Positions 8,843 through 18,146 of a DNA stretch of 64,000 nucleotides are shown here, in pieces. The stretch covers positions 1 through 64,000 of the forward strand of contig JAVHXV010000004.1 of assembly GCA_031119475.1 (NCBI GenBank), given 5' to 3'. How positions within the stretch are numbered: position 1 is the first letter of the stretch; every line of letters starts with the position of its first letter. Below the pieces are notes generated by a model. It searched no databases. It saw only the letters and a program-made list of their open reading frames with translations, and was not told the DNA's origin. The DNA comes from Pedobacter sp. Lineage in GTDB: Bacteria; Bacteroidota; Bacteroidia; Sphingobacteriales; Sphingobacteriaceae. Made by a program: the position numbers and the translations under genes.

Positions 8843-9271
8843 ATCACCACCTTAGAGACCTTAGTTTGAAACATTAAGGTAAATAAGTTCATTAAGTATA
8901 GGCAACTTCCTTTGTGTCTTTGTTGTTATCACCTTAGAGACCTTAGTTTGAACCGTTGAGGTAGATAATTAAATATATACAACTTCCTTTGTGTCCTTTG
9001 TGCCTTTGTGGTTATCACCTTTGGCACCTTTGTTTGAAACATTAAGATAGTTAAGTTCATTAAATTAGACAACTTCCTTTGTGTCCTTTGTGCCTTTGTG
9101 GTTATCACCTTAGAGACTTTAGTTTGAACCATTAAGGTAGATAATTAAATATATACAACATCCTTTGTGTCCTTTGTGCCTTTGTGGTTATCACCTTAGA
9201 GACCTTAATTTGAACCATTAAGGTCAATAAGTCCATTAAGCGTAGATAACTTCACTTGTTCCTTTGTGGTT
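8843..9271. repeat. five-copy ~82-90 bp tandem array
   Basis: Copies start at 8843, 8928, 9014, 9104 and 9190, each beginning ATCACC and ending in a CTTTGT(T/G)(G/T)GTT-type sequence. Confidence 0.9.
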
Positions 9272-9381
9272 ATAAACACCTAAGGCTCCTAAGGTGTTAA
9301 TCAACAAAACTATTCTCAGATAATTAAAACAATTGTATGGTAATTGTTATTGTATAGCCACAAGTTGTTAACCCCCCCGAA

Positions 9382-10446
9382 ATGGCGATCATTGAGCATG
9401 GATTTGAGCTGGACAAGGCACTGAACATCAGCTTTGTCTATGATGTAGATAAAAAAAACCTTGATTATATTGATCAAAGTCTATTGGATCTGATTGGGCA
9501 GCACCGTGCGCAATTGACTTACAATGCAGTGATGGCGCTACTCCACCCCGAAGAGCTCAGCTACGTCAGGAAAAAATTACAGCAGCTCCATGATGGCCAT
9601 TTTTCAGGAAGCATCTGCTTCAGGCTCAATGCACCCGATGGAGAGCGATGGATGAGGCTTACCCCTTTTGTATTCCAAACCGCAAATACCAAGTATATTG
9701 CCGGCAATGCAGACGATGTCACTGCAGAATTCAACAACCGCTATGCGATCGAAAAATACGCCAACAAGAAGAATTCGACCCTTAATATCATTGCACACGA
9801 TCTACGGGGGCCTCTGGGCATCGCCAGGAGCATTAGTGGTGTACTGGCCAAAAAGCTGGATGATCAGGTTGCCGTAGATCAGATCGGCTATGTATCTACC
9901 ATCCTCAAACAATCAATAGATATGATCACTGGGCTGGTAGAACGCGAATTTACGGATACCGTGCACGTAGAGCTCGTTAAAAAACGCATGGACATTGTGG
10001 CCAAGACCAAAGAATATGTAGAGGAATATGTGATTGCTGCGAACACCCTAAAAAGAAAATTCAGCTTTTCACCTTCATCGAATGAAATCTACCTTGAACT
10101 GGACGAGGCCAAAGTGATGCAGATCTATAACAACCTGTTCACCAATGCCCTCAAATTTACAAAAGAAGGGGACCGGATCGAATTGGTCATAACAGACCAG
10201 AAAGACAGTGTCCTGATCAGGTTTTCAGATACTGGGATCGGCATTCCTGCCCAATCGTTGCCCATCTTATTTGACAAGTTTACGGATGCAAGGAGATCGG
10301 GGCTTAATGGAGAGCCATCGGTTGGCGTTGGCCTTTCCATCGTGAAAACAATTGTAGATTGGCATGATGGGCACATCCAAGTTGAAAGCGTGGAAGGCAA
10401 AGGGACAACCTTTCTGATTGAAATACCTAAAAAACATAGTGATTAA
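9382..10446 (+). CDS. PAS-domain sensor histidine kinase
   Basis: LNIIAHDLRGPLGIARS H-box; NLFTNALKFTKEGD N-box; FSDTGIGIP; GVGLSIVKTIV. Confidence 0.9.
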   Translation: MAIIEHGFELDKALNISFVYDVDKKNLDYIDQSLLDLIGQHRAQLTYNAVMALLHPEELSYVRKKLQQLHDGHFSGSICFRLNAPDGERWMRLTPFVFQTANTKYIAGNADDVTAEFNNRYAIEKYANKKNSTLNIIAHDLRGPLGIARSISGVLAKKLDDQVAVDQIGYVSTILKQSIDMITGLVEREFTDTVHVELVKKRMDIVAKTKEYVEEYVIAANTLKRKFSFSPSSNEIYLELDEAKVMQIYNNLFTNALKFTKEGDRIELVITDQKDSVLIRFSDTGIGIPAQSLPILFDKFTDARRSGLNGEPSVGVGLSIVKTIVDWHDGHIQVESVEGKGTTFLIEIPKKHSD

Positions 10447-10514
10447 ATTGGCGTATAATTCGCATAAATATTCATAAATTGACTAGCTTGACGATCTAGC
10501 TGCAACACCAACGA

Positions 10515-12023
10515 ATGGGAAACATTAACGATATCGAAAAAAGACTTGCCGAACTAGAAAAAGAGAACGAGGCCCTTCGGATCCGCAATGAAGCACTGAC
10601 GTTGGAAAATAACCTGGGCAGCGAGCGAATTTTTAAGTCCATTGCCCTGAATATCCCAAAATCGCTGATCATTGTTTTCGACAAGAACCAGCGCATGGTC
10701 ATGATCGAGGGCGAACTGATGCAGCGCTTGGGCTTTGACAGCTCTATATTTATCGGAAAGCCCACTGAACAGCTTACCTATTCTGCGCCATATGAAACGA
10801 CGGCAGACCTCTATAACAGAGTATTGCAGGGCGAAAAATTTACCATAGAGCGCAGATCGGATGCCGGTCAAGACTACATTGTCCACTTTGTGCCCCTGAC
10901 CAATGATGAACAGGTAGTAGAAGGTGGGCTGATGATTGCGCTTGATGTTTCAGACGTGAAGATTGCGGAAGAGAAGAGTGCAAAGCTGGCAGCGATCATC
11001 GAATCGACAGATGATGCGATCGTGAGCAAGACCCTGGAGAGTATCATTACGAGCTGGAACCCATCAGCAGAGCGGACATTTGGCTATACTGCTGAAGAAA
11101 TGATCGGTGAGTCGATCCTAAAGATTATTCCAGACGACCGAAAACACGAGGAGACGATTATCCTTTCGCGCCTAAAAAATGGCGAACGGGTAGAACATTT
11201 TGAAACGGTCAGGCAAAGGAAAGATGGCGGACTGATCGATGTTTCCCTCTCCATCTCCCCTATCTTAGATGAAAAAGGTACGATTATCGGCCTTTCCAAA
11301 ATCGCGCGCGACATTACCGAACGGAAGCAGGAACAACAGCGCAAGAATGACTTCGTTGCCATTGTAAGCCACGAGCTTAAAACCCCATTAACTTCCATTA
11401 CGGGCTACATCCAGCTGCTGCTGGCCAAGGCACGTAAAGAAGGCAATGATGGCAACCTGAACATTCTGGTACGGGCCGAAAGCCAGGCCAAAAGAATGGC
11501 CATCATGATCCAGGATTTTCTGGACCTGGCCAAAATGGAAGAAGGAAAGCTCGTCATGAAGTTTGAACCCTTCGAACTCAGGCCGCTTATTAATGATATT
11601 ATTGCTGATCCACAATTTGATAGTCCTTACCATCCCCTATCGATTGAAGTACCGGAGGGCATTCACCTTAATGGCGATCGCCTAAAGATTGGGCAGGTGC
11701 TGATCAACCTGCTCGGCAATGCGATCAAATATTCGCCCGATGGCGGAAAGATAACCATTAGCGCAAAGGTGGAAAACCATCAGGTGAATATTGCGGTGAG
11801 CGATGAAGGCGTTGGTGTGAGTCCCTTGCACCAAAAAAGACTGTTCGACCGTTTCTATCGGGTAAACGATGACCGAATCAAATCTGTATCAGGCTTTGGA
11901 CTGGGGCTCTATCTGGTTTCCGAGATCTTGCGCTACCACGATAGCCACATCCAGATCCAAAGCGAAGAAGGCGTTGGATCGACGTTTTCTTTTAGCTTAC
12001 CTTTGGTAGATTACCTGATTTGA
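10515..12023 (+). CDS. PAS-domain sensor histidine kinase
   Basis: Coiled-coil, two PAS domains (ITSWNPSAERTFGYTAEEMIG), FVAIVSHELKTPLTSITGYIQ, GFGLGLYLVSEIL. Confidence 0.95.
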   Translation: MGNINDIEKRLAELEKENEALRIRNEALTLENNLGSERIFKSIALNIPKSLIIVFDKNQRMVMIEGELMQRLGFDSSIFIGKPTEQLTYSAPYETTADLYNRVLQGEKFTIERRSDAGQDYIVHFVPLTNDEQVVEGGLMIALDVSDVKIAEEKSAKLAAIIESTDDAIVSKTLESIITSWNPSAERTFGYTAEEMIGESILKIIPDDRKHEETIILSRLKNGERVEHFETVRQRKDGGLIDVSLSISPILDEKGTIIGLSKIARDITERKQEQQRKNDFVAIVSHELKTPLTSITGYIQLLLAKARKEGNDGNLNILVRAESQAKRMAIMIQDFLDLAKMEEGKLVMKFEPFELRPLINDIIADPQFDSPYHPLSIEVPEGIHLNGDRLKIGQVLINLLGNAIKYSPDGGKITISAKVENHQVNIAVSDEGVGVSPLHQKRLFDRFYRVNDDRIKSVSGFGLGLYLVSEILRYHDSHIQIQSEEGVGSTFSFSLPLVDYLI

Positions 12024-12066
12024 TGGTGTGCTGATGAGGTAATGTCTAGCAGGGCCTGAACATCTC

Positions 12067-12090
12067 CTAATTAACCAATTGGTAAATTAG
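12067..12090. terminator. near-perfect palindrome between convergent genes
   Basis: CTAATTAACCAATTGGTAAATTAG, one mismatch; lies between stops at 12023 (+) and 12091 (-). Confidence 0.4.
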
Positions 12091-12963
12091 CTAATTTGAT
12101 TGCGCAGCAAGCAGCAACGCTCCAAACTTCGCCACATTTTCAGCGATTACATCTGCAGTTACGTCAGACTGGGCGACATCATCCATGGTGGCTTCGCCGG
12201 AGAGGACGAGTACGCCGAGTGCATTGGCATTGACGGCCATCTTAACATCAGTATACAATCGGTCTCCTACCATGGCAATGGCCGAAGGTTCAAGCTGATA
12301 GCGGTGTAGGATCCCATCCAACATCCTTGGATCTGGCTTGCCGATGACCATATCTGGTAATCGCTTGGTAGCGCCTTCTATACAGGCGCAGATCGATCCG
12401 CAGTCTACCAAGATTACCTTTTGGTCGGTTGGGCAAACCCAATCTGGATTGGTCGCGATGTATGGCAGTTTTTGACTGGCCCACCAGGATGCACGGCAAA
12501 GGCGTGAATAGGCCAATGTGGTATCAAAGCCTACTACCAATGCATCGGGCACATCGTTGGCATCGTCTGCCGTTGAGACAAAACCATTGGCTTCGAATTC
12601 GGCAATCATGCTTGGCGTGCCCAAGATAAATAGCTTCCTTACATCAGGATAATGTGACTTGAGGTAATCGATCGTGGCCAGTGCTGAGGTGTACATTTCT
12701 TCGCGCACGGCCGGGATACCCATTTTTTCAAGGTGCTTCAGATAATCGTTCGTATTTTTTGACGGGTTATTGGTCAGAAAGGAATAGCCGATGCCTGCCG
12801 CTTTTAAACTGGCCAGAAAGCCTGGCGTATAGGGGAAAAGCGTGCTTCCGTTATAAATAGTCCCATCCATGTCGAGGGCCACGTGTCTGATCTGTTTAAG
12901 GCGCTCCAATAATGCTGGAGTGACTGTATTCTTTATTCCGTCGTAGGTTTGGTTGTCCTGCAT
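12091..12963 (-). CDS. HAD-IIA (NagD-like) phosphatase
   Basis: VALDMDGTIYNGSTLFPYTPGFL, FLTNNPSKN, GKPDPRMLDGIL, MVGDRLYTDVKMA. Confidence 0.9.
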   Translation of the reverse strand: MQDNQTYDGIKNTVTPALLERLKQIRHVALDMDGTIYNGSTLFPYTPGFLASLKAAGIGYSFLTNNPSKNTNDYLKHLEKMGIPAVREEMYTSALATIDYLKSHYPDVRKLFILGTPSMIAEFEANGFVSTADDANDVPDALVVGFDTTLAYSRLCRASWWASQKLPYIATNPDWVCPTDQKVILVDCGSICACIEGATKRLPDMVIGKPDPRMLDGILHRYQLEPSAIAMVGDRLYTDVKMAVNANALGVLVLSGEATMDDVAQSDVTADVIAENVAKFGALLLAAQSN

Positions 12964-12968
12964 TTTTT

Positions 12969-14465
12969 CTAGTGGTTTTCTAATTCATCATATCCGTGGG
13001 CCTTGGCTTTCCACATCAGGGCAAAAACAAATACGCAGACAATGGCCATGCCGATCATCATCATAAATACATAATCCCAGGCTTTTCCCGGATTGACTTT
13101 ATTGATCGAATCTACCATATAGCCTACACCAACGCCAGATACCAGTCCGCTTGCGTAGCCAAACATGCCGGTAAGCCCATTTGCAGTGGCTGCAGCCCGG
13201 TTTGTCGCCTGGTTTACGGCCGCGATCCCGATCAGTGCCTGTGGTCCATAGATAAAAAATCCGGCCATGGCCAACACCACGATCATTGCCCATTGCGGAC
13301 TGTTGGCCGGCATATACAAGAAAATGGCCATAAATACGGCTACCCCGATCATGCAATACAAGCATGTGCGGTGTGCTTTTCCGGCCAGGTATTTGTCGGT
13401 CACCCATCCGGCAACGAGCATCCCCACAATCCCAAAGATTTCGAAGACTGCCACTGTCCAGCCAGCATTAGACAAGGTCATGCCGCGGGCTTCCTTTAAA
13501 AAGGTCGGTCCCCAATCCAGTACCGCAAAGCGGACCACATACACAAAGAAATTGGCTATGCCCAGGATCCAGATCCATTTGTTGCGGTAAACCGACCTGC
13601 GGATGAATGCCTTAAATTCTGCAGAAGCTTCTTTTCCTTTTTTATGTGTTTTGTGCAATTCGGGCAGGTCAACCGATGATGGCGTATCGCGGAGCGTAAG
13701 GAACAGACCGATGGAACAGGCCAGCGCAATGGCGGCGGGGATCCAAAAACACCATTTCCAGGCACCGAGATGTGAAGCAGATTCGATCACGCTCTTCATC
13801 TTCGTGGCATCGTTTACATCTACCTTCAGGTTGGCCGCAATGGCATTGACCACTTCTGGGTTTCCACTCATATTATGGCCCAAAGAGCCCATGATGTATC
13901 CTGCAAGAATGGCTACTAATGCAGCTCCGATGGAATGTGACGTATTCCAGACCGACATTTTTGTGGCCAGCTCATCTTTGGGGATCCAATGTGACAATAG
14001 CCTGGCCACCGGCGGAAAACCGCTTCCCTGCACCAGGTTGTTCAGGATCAGGAAAGTGCCAAAAATAAAGACCATGGTATTGGTAAACATGGGCCCACCT
14101 GTTTCGCCCGTAAATATGGTGCTTAGATCGGCCCCATAGCCGAAGGCGAAGTTGGCGAGTGCACACAGGAACAATCCGATCGACATGTGGTAGCGCGCAT
14201 TGACCCGATCCGCAATCAGTCCGTTCAAAAACCTGGAAACGCCATACACGATGGTGATCAAGGTCATGATGATCCCGAAGCTTGTCTTTGTAATCCCGTA
14301 TTCGGCAGTAAGGCCTGGAATGGCAAATGAGAAATTTTTACGCACAAAATAAAATACGGCATAGCCGACCATGGTTACGATGATGGTGCGTGTTTGCCAA
14401 TATTTGAACTTTTTGATTGATGGTGCATCCATTGATGCGTAGTCTTGGTTGACTTTAGGGTCCAT
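12969..14465 (-). CDS. MFS organophosphate:phosphate antiporter (GlpT/UhpT family)
   Basis: YWQTRTIIVTMVGYAVFYFVRKNFSFAIPGL, RFLNGLIADRVNARY, 12-TM OPA layout. Confidence 0.85.
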   Translation of the reverse strand: MDPKVNQDYASMDAPSIKKFKYWQTRTIIVTMVGYAVFYFVRKNFSFAIPGLTAEYGITKTSFGIIMTLITIVYGVSRFLNGLIADRVNARYHMSIGLFLCALANFAFGYGADLSTIFTGETGGPMFTNTMVFIFGTFLILNNLVQGSGFPPVARLLSHWIPKDELATKMSVWNTSHSIGAALVAILAGYIMGSLGHNMSGNPEVVNAIAANLKVDVNDATKMKSVIESASHLGAWKWCFWIPAAIALACSIGLFLTLRDTPSSVDLPELHKTHKKGKEASAEFKAFIRRSVYRNKWIWILGIANFFVYVVRFAVLDWGPTFLKEARGMTLSNAGWTVAVFEIFGIVGMLVAGWVTDKYLAGKAHRTCLYCMIGVAVFMAIFLYMPANSPQWAMIVVLAMAGFFIYGPQALIGIAAVNQATNRAAATANGLTGMFGYASGLVSGVGVGYMVDSINKVNPGKAWDYVFMMMIGMAIVCVFVFALMWKAKAHGYDELENH

Positions 14466-14514
14466 ACTAGGGCTGGTTAAATTTGTACTTAAAAAAGCAA
14501 TTTAGAATTTATAT

Positions 14515-15879
14515 TCAAAATTTGTCTGTATGACTATGTAACGATGTTGGGTGCCAGATCCCGCCCTTACCGAAAAGTCCGTCTAGCCATTGGTCCAGGT
14601 AGCCTGTACGAACGGCAAGGTCAAGGATGGTAAATCTCCTTCTGATGTATTGGGCACGGATAAAGGTTTCGCGCAGGCGCTCCCTGGTAATGCTGATCTG
14701 TTCTGGCGCGGTGGGTGCACCTACCCGCTCCAATCTGCGTTTGGCCTCCTGATAAGGCACAATCTGCTCGGCAAGTTTATTTTTTAGGGCAGGCCAATTT
14801 TCTTTCAGCAAGGTTAGCTGCGCCCTTAATTTTTCATGGTCAATATATTTGGCTCGTGTTTCCTGCAATCCGATCTCTGGAAAATCTGTCCCTACAAAAA
14901 TGGCCAGCGATTCCTGGTCCGATTGAACTGCCGAAGGCCATTGCTCCAGGCTTTTTTCGATGTCGAGCTTGGAAAAATCGGTCTTGAGCACCTGCTCATA
15001 AAACGCCGTTATGGCAATGGTGCCAATGCTCACCTGAAATCCGTGCGAAATGTGTTCTCCATGATGAAGGTGGTTCTCCATGTTCCAAAGGTGGCTGAAC
15101 TGATGCTCTGCACCCGAGGCTGGCCTACTGGTTTTGTGCCATTGCATGGCAAAGCCGCCCAACATGAGGCCTTCTACCAATTTGGTAATCGCTGCCTGAT
15201 CTCCTTTGCGCACGCCTTCTGGATCGGCCAATGATTCGTGCAATCCGCCCTGCACAATGCTCCAGGCCTTGTCGTCGATCGGTTCTACCTGTAACGCATG
15301 GGCCAGGATCCAATCTGCACCGGCAGTTACCTTGGCGAAAAGATCGGCGTAGCCTGATGCGGTCATCTCACTAGGCGCAGCGCAAATGATATCGGTATCG
15401 GCCAGACAAGCCTGTGGCGCCGGACAATTGAAGGTCTGCTTGGCACCATCTGCCGTAATCGAGGCACCAAAGGCCGTATATCCATCCATTGATGCTGCAG
15501 TAGCCACACAGAGGTATTGACGATTGGTGAGGTGCGATGCCAATTTGGTAAGGTCGTTTATGGTTCCAGATCCCACGGCAACCGGGATGGCCTGGTTTGT
15601 CTTTAAAAAAGTTTCGAGTTCAGCAACAAATTTGTACTCAGCGTATAGGTCGGGATCCTTAAAAATAAATGGCGACAATTGGGGAATGCCTGCATCTGCA
15701 AGGTTTTTGGCTACGGTTTCGCCAGCGATCTTGAAAGTAGTCTCATCTGCGATGACCACTGCCGTCTGCCCAGGAAACTGTTCCGTAAAGAGTTCGGCGA
15801 CTTCGGCCAATAATCCTGGACCAATCCGTAGGGCACGGGTTTCACTTGCTGCTGCTAATGCTTCTTCGATTTTCGACAT
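14515..15879 (-). CDS. sn-glycerol-1-phosphate dehydrogenase-like (AraM/EgsA family)
   Basis: VAVGSGTINDLTKLASH, VATAASMDGYTAFGASIT, GYADLFAKVTAGADWILA, EHQFSHLWNMENHLHHGEHISHGFQVSIG; start placed at MSKIEEALA inside the longer ORF. Confidence 0.8.
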   Translation of the reverse strand: MSKIEEALAAASETRALRIGPGLLAEVAELFTEQFPGQTAVVIADETTFKIAGETVAKNLADAGIPQLSPFIFKDPDLYAEYKFVAELETFLKTNQAIPVAVGSGTINDLTKLASHLTNRQYLCVATAASMDGYTAFGASITADGAKQTFNCPAPQACLADTDIICAAPSEMTASGYADLFAKVTAGADWILAHALQVEPIDDKAWSIVQGGLHESLADPEGVRKGDQAAITKLVEGLMLGGFAMQWHKTSRPASGAEHQFSHLWNMENHLHHGEHISHGFQVSIGTIAITAFYEQVLKTDFSKLDIEKSLEQWPSAVQSDQESLAIFVGTDFPEIGLQETRAKYIDHEKLRAQLTLLKENWPALKNKLAEQIVPYQEAKRRLERVGAPTAPEQISITRERLRETFIRAQYIRRRFTILDLAVRTGYLDQWLDGLFGKGGIWHPTSLHSHTDKF

Positions 15880-16027
15880 ATATCTGGTACTATATTGTTT
15901 ATGTTGCTGTAAAAGAATAGAAAGGCAATCATTGCCCACCCGATCGGCAAGTTTCGATTTGCATCGTTATATTATTCTTGCCGCTTTCAAAGAAAGGAAA
16001 TCAAAACAAATAAAACAAATCGAAAGC

Positions 16028-16212
16028 AATTTTGTGAAAAGGTGAGAGGTGAAAAGTAGAAAGTGCAAAGTAAAAGGTAAAAGGTAAGATGTAAAAGGCA
16101 GGATGTAAAGGTAAGATGTAAAAGGTGAAATGTGAACTATGAACTACAAACCGACAACTGTTAACTGTTAACTGAGAACTGTGAACTGAGAACTGTTAAC
16201 TAATAACTATCT
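16028..16212. repeat. low-complexity intergenic repeats (AAAGGTAAGATGT; AACTGTT/GAACTGA words)
   Basis: Imperfect 7-13 bp period units by inspection. Confidence 0.85.
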
Positions 16213-16230
16213 TTAACTATAATTCAGGAT

Positions 16231-16653
16231 ATGGAACCATTAGAAAAAATTACGGTAGAGGTGATCGTTGCAGCGCCGATCGAAAAAGTGTGGGAATATT
16301 GGACATCGCCAGCGCACCTGACAAAGTGGGTATTTGCTTCGGGCGATTGGCATGCCCCCTATGCAGAAAATGAACTGATGATCGATGGCAGGTTCAAAAC
16401 CAGGATGGAAGCCAAAGATGGTAGTGCGGGCTTTGATTTTGAGGGCGTTTATACCAATATAGAGCACCATCGGCTGATCGAATATAAGCTTGGCGACGAA
16501 CGGGAAGTCGAAATCGAGTTCCTGGACAATGGTACGCAAGTCCACATCATCGAAACCTTCGATGCCGAAACCGTTAATCCCATCGCCATGCAAAAAAATG
16601 GCTGGCAGGCTATCCTGGATAATTTTAAGAAATACGTCGAGCGTAGTTTGTAG
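16231..16653 (+). CDS. SRPBCC/AHSA1-domain protein
   Basis: ITVEVIVAAPIEKVWEYWTSPAHLTKWVFASGDWHAP; C-terminal NGWQAILDNFKKYVE. Confidence 0.9.
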   Translation: MEPLEKITVEVIVAAPIEKVWEYWTSPAHLTKWVFASGDWHAPYAENELMIDGRFKTRMEAKDGSAGFDFEGVYTNIEHHRLIEYKLGDEREVEIEFLDNGTQVHIIETFDAETVNPIAMQKNGWQAILDNFKKYVERSL

Positions 16654-16713
16654 TTCTTAGTTGGTAGTTGTTAGTTAATTTAAGCTGTGAACTAAGAACT
16701 ACCAACTATCAAA

Positions 16714-18135
16714 CTACCTCGTTCCCCCGCCCAATGCACGGTACAGGTTTACTACAGCCTGCAATTGCTGCAGCTTGTCGTTCACGCTGCTTAGCTGCGC
16801 AGCCAATAGGCTCTGCTCGGAGGTAAGCACATCGGTGTAATTGGTTGCCGAACTGTAGCGCAACAATTCCTGTGTAAAATCTACGGCTTTGGTGAGCGAA
16901 GCAATCTGCTTTGCCCTAGTGCCCTCTTTCTCCTTAGCGGTCTGATAGGCAAATAGTGCGTTCGAAACTTCCTGCCCACTGGTGAGCAATGTTTGCTGAA
17001 AAGTGTAGAAAGCAAGCTGTTGCTGGGCCTGTGCCGTGGTGAGGCGCGCCCTGTTCTGGCCCTTTGCAAAAATTGGCTGCGTTAAGCCTCCTACCAGATT
17101 GTAGAACACGGCATTGTTAAAGAAATCTTTCAACTGCAGGCTTGACAATCCCCCAGCTGCCGTCAATGTCAGCGCAGGATAAAAATAGGTCCGTGCCACA
17201 TTTGTATTTTCGAATGCGGCCCTAAAGGCAAATTCTGCAGCCTGCACATCAGGCCTATTCTGCAAGAGTTGCGCCGGAAGGCCGGTCTGAAGATTGCCGT
17301 ATACCTGCTGATCAGCCAATAGTGAACGATCAATACCTGTTGGAGCAGTGCCCAATAGTACGCTCAGTGCATTTTCAGTTTCACGGATACTGCGTTTCAA
17401 ATCAGGTAAGGTGACCTCAGCAGCATACAAATTGGCTTCGGCCTGTACCACGGCCGCACCATTCACTACCGCACCTTCCTTTAAAGCTTTCATGGTCGAC
17501 ACATTCTTGGTACGTGCATCAATGGTCTTCAAGGTAATAGCATATTGCTGATCGAGTGCCAGCAGGTTATAATAGGCATTGGCAATATTGGCTATCAGCT
17601 GGGTTTGTACCGCTCTTTTTGCAGCATCGCTCTGCAATAACGAGGCATAGGCCGATCTTTTGGCACTACTGAGTTTTCCCCAGATATCTGCTTCCCAGCT
17701 GGTACCGAGCTGTGCACGGTAGGTCTGGGTTTCCAGATTGATGGTTCCTGCCGGAAAATTTACCGCTCGGGCCGATTGTTTGGCATCCGTAACCGAAACA
17801 TCGGCCTGTAGGCTTGGCAAAAGGGCCAATCTACTCTGTTGTAGTCCAGCCTCTGCAATCTTGATTCTTTCGATAGCCTGCCTAAGGTCGAGGTTCTCAA
17901 CAATGCCACGCTCAATCAGTGCCTGCAATTTCACATCGGTAAACAGGTTTCTCCAGGGCATTTGGGCCAGACTGGCGCTATCAGTTGCGGTCTGTCCACG
18001 GTAGAGGTCGTCTGTTTTTACGGCCGGTGTAGCATATTTTTTGGTCACACAGGCATTTAGGCATGCAGCGATCAGCAGCACGGTCAGATATTTGGGAGCC
18101 CTAGTTAGGGTATTGTGATAAGGGTTGAGTTTCAT
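16714..18135 (-). CDS. RND efflux outer-membrane lipoprotein (NodT/OprM family)
   Basis: Lipobox LNAC; LPAQLLQNRPDVQAAEFAFRAAFENTNVARTYFYPAL; YRALGGG C-terminus. Confidence 0.93.
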   Translation of the reverse strand: MKLNPYHNTLTRAPKYLTVLLIAACLNACVTKKYATPAVKTDDLYRGQTATDSASLAQMPWRNLFTDVKLQALIERGIVENLDLRQAIERIKIAEAGLQQSRLALLPSLQADVSVTDAKQSARAVNFPAGTINLETQTYRAQLGTSWEADIWGKLSSAKRSAYASLLQSDAAKRAVQTQLIANIANAYYNLLALDQQYAITLKTIDARTKNVSTMKALKEGAVVNGAAVVQAEANLYAAEVTLPDLKRSIRETENALSVLLGTAPTGIDRSLLADQQVYGNLQTGLPAQLLQNRPDVQAAEFAFRAAFENTNVARTYFYPALTLTAAGGLSSLQLKDFFNNAVFYNLVGGLTQPIFAKGQNRARLTTAQAQQQLAFYTFQQTLLTSGQEVSNALFAYQTAKEKEGTRAKQIASLTKAVDFTQELLRYSSATNYTDVLTSEQSLLAAQLSSVNDKLQQLQAVVNLYRALGGGTR

Positions 18136-18146
18136 GGTTTCAAAAA

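Noticed and set aside
8929-9132. 67-aa ORF with TTKAQRTQRK repeats
   Set aside because: Translation of the ~86-bp intergenic repeat array; periodic peptide is an artefact of the DNA repeats.
8843-9271. Possible CRISPR array
   Set aside because: Units of 82-90 bp vary along their whole length, there are no short identical repeats with unique spacers, and no cas genes are nearby.
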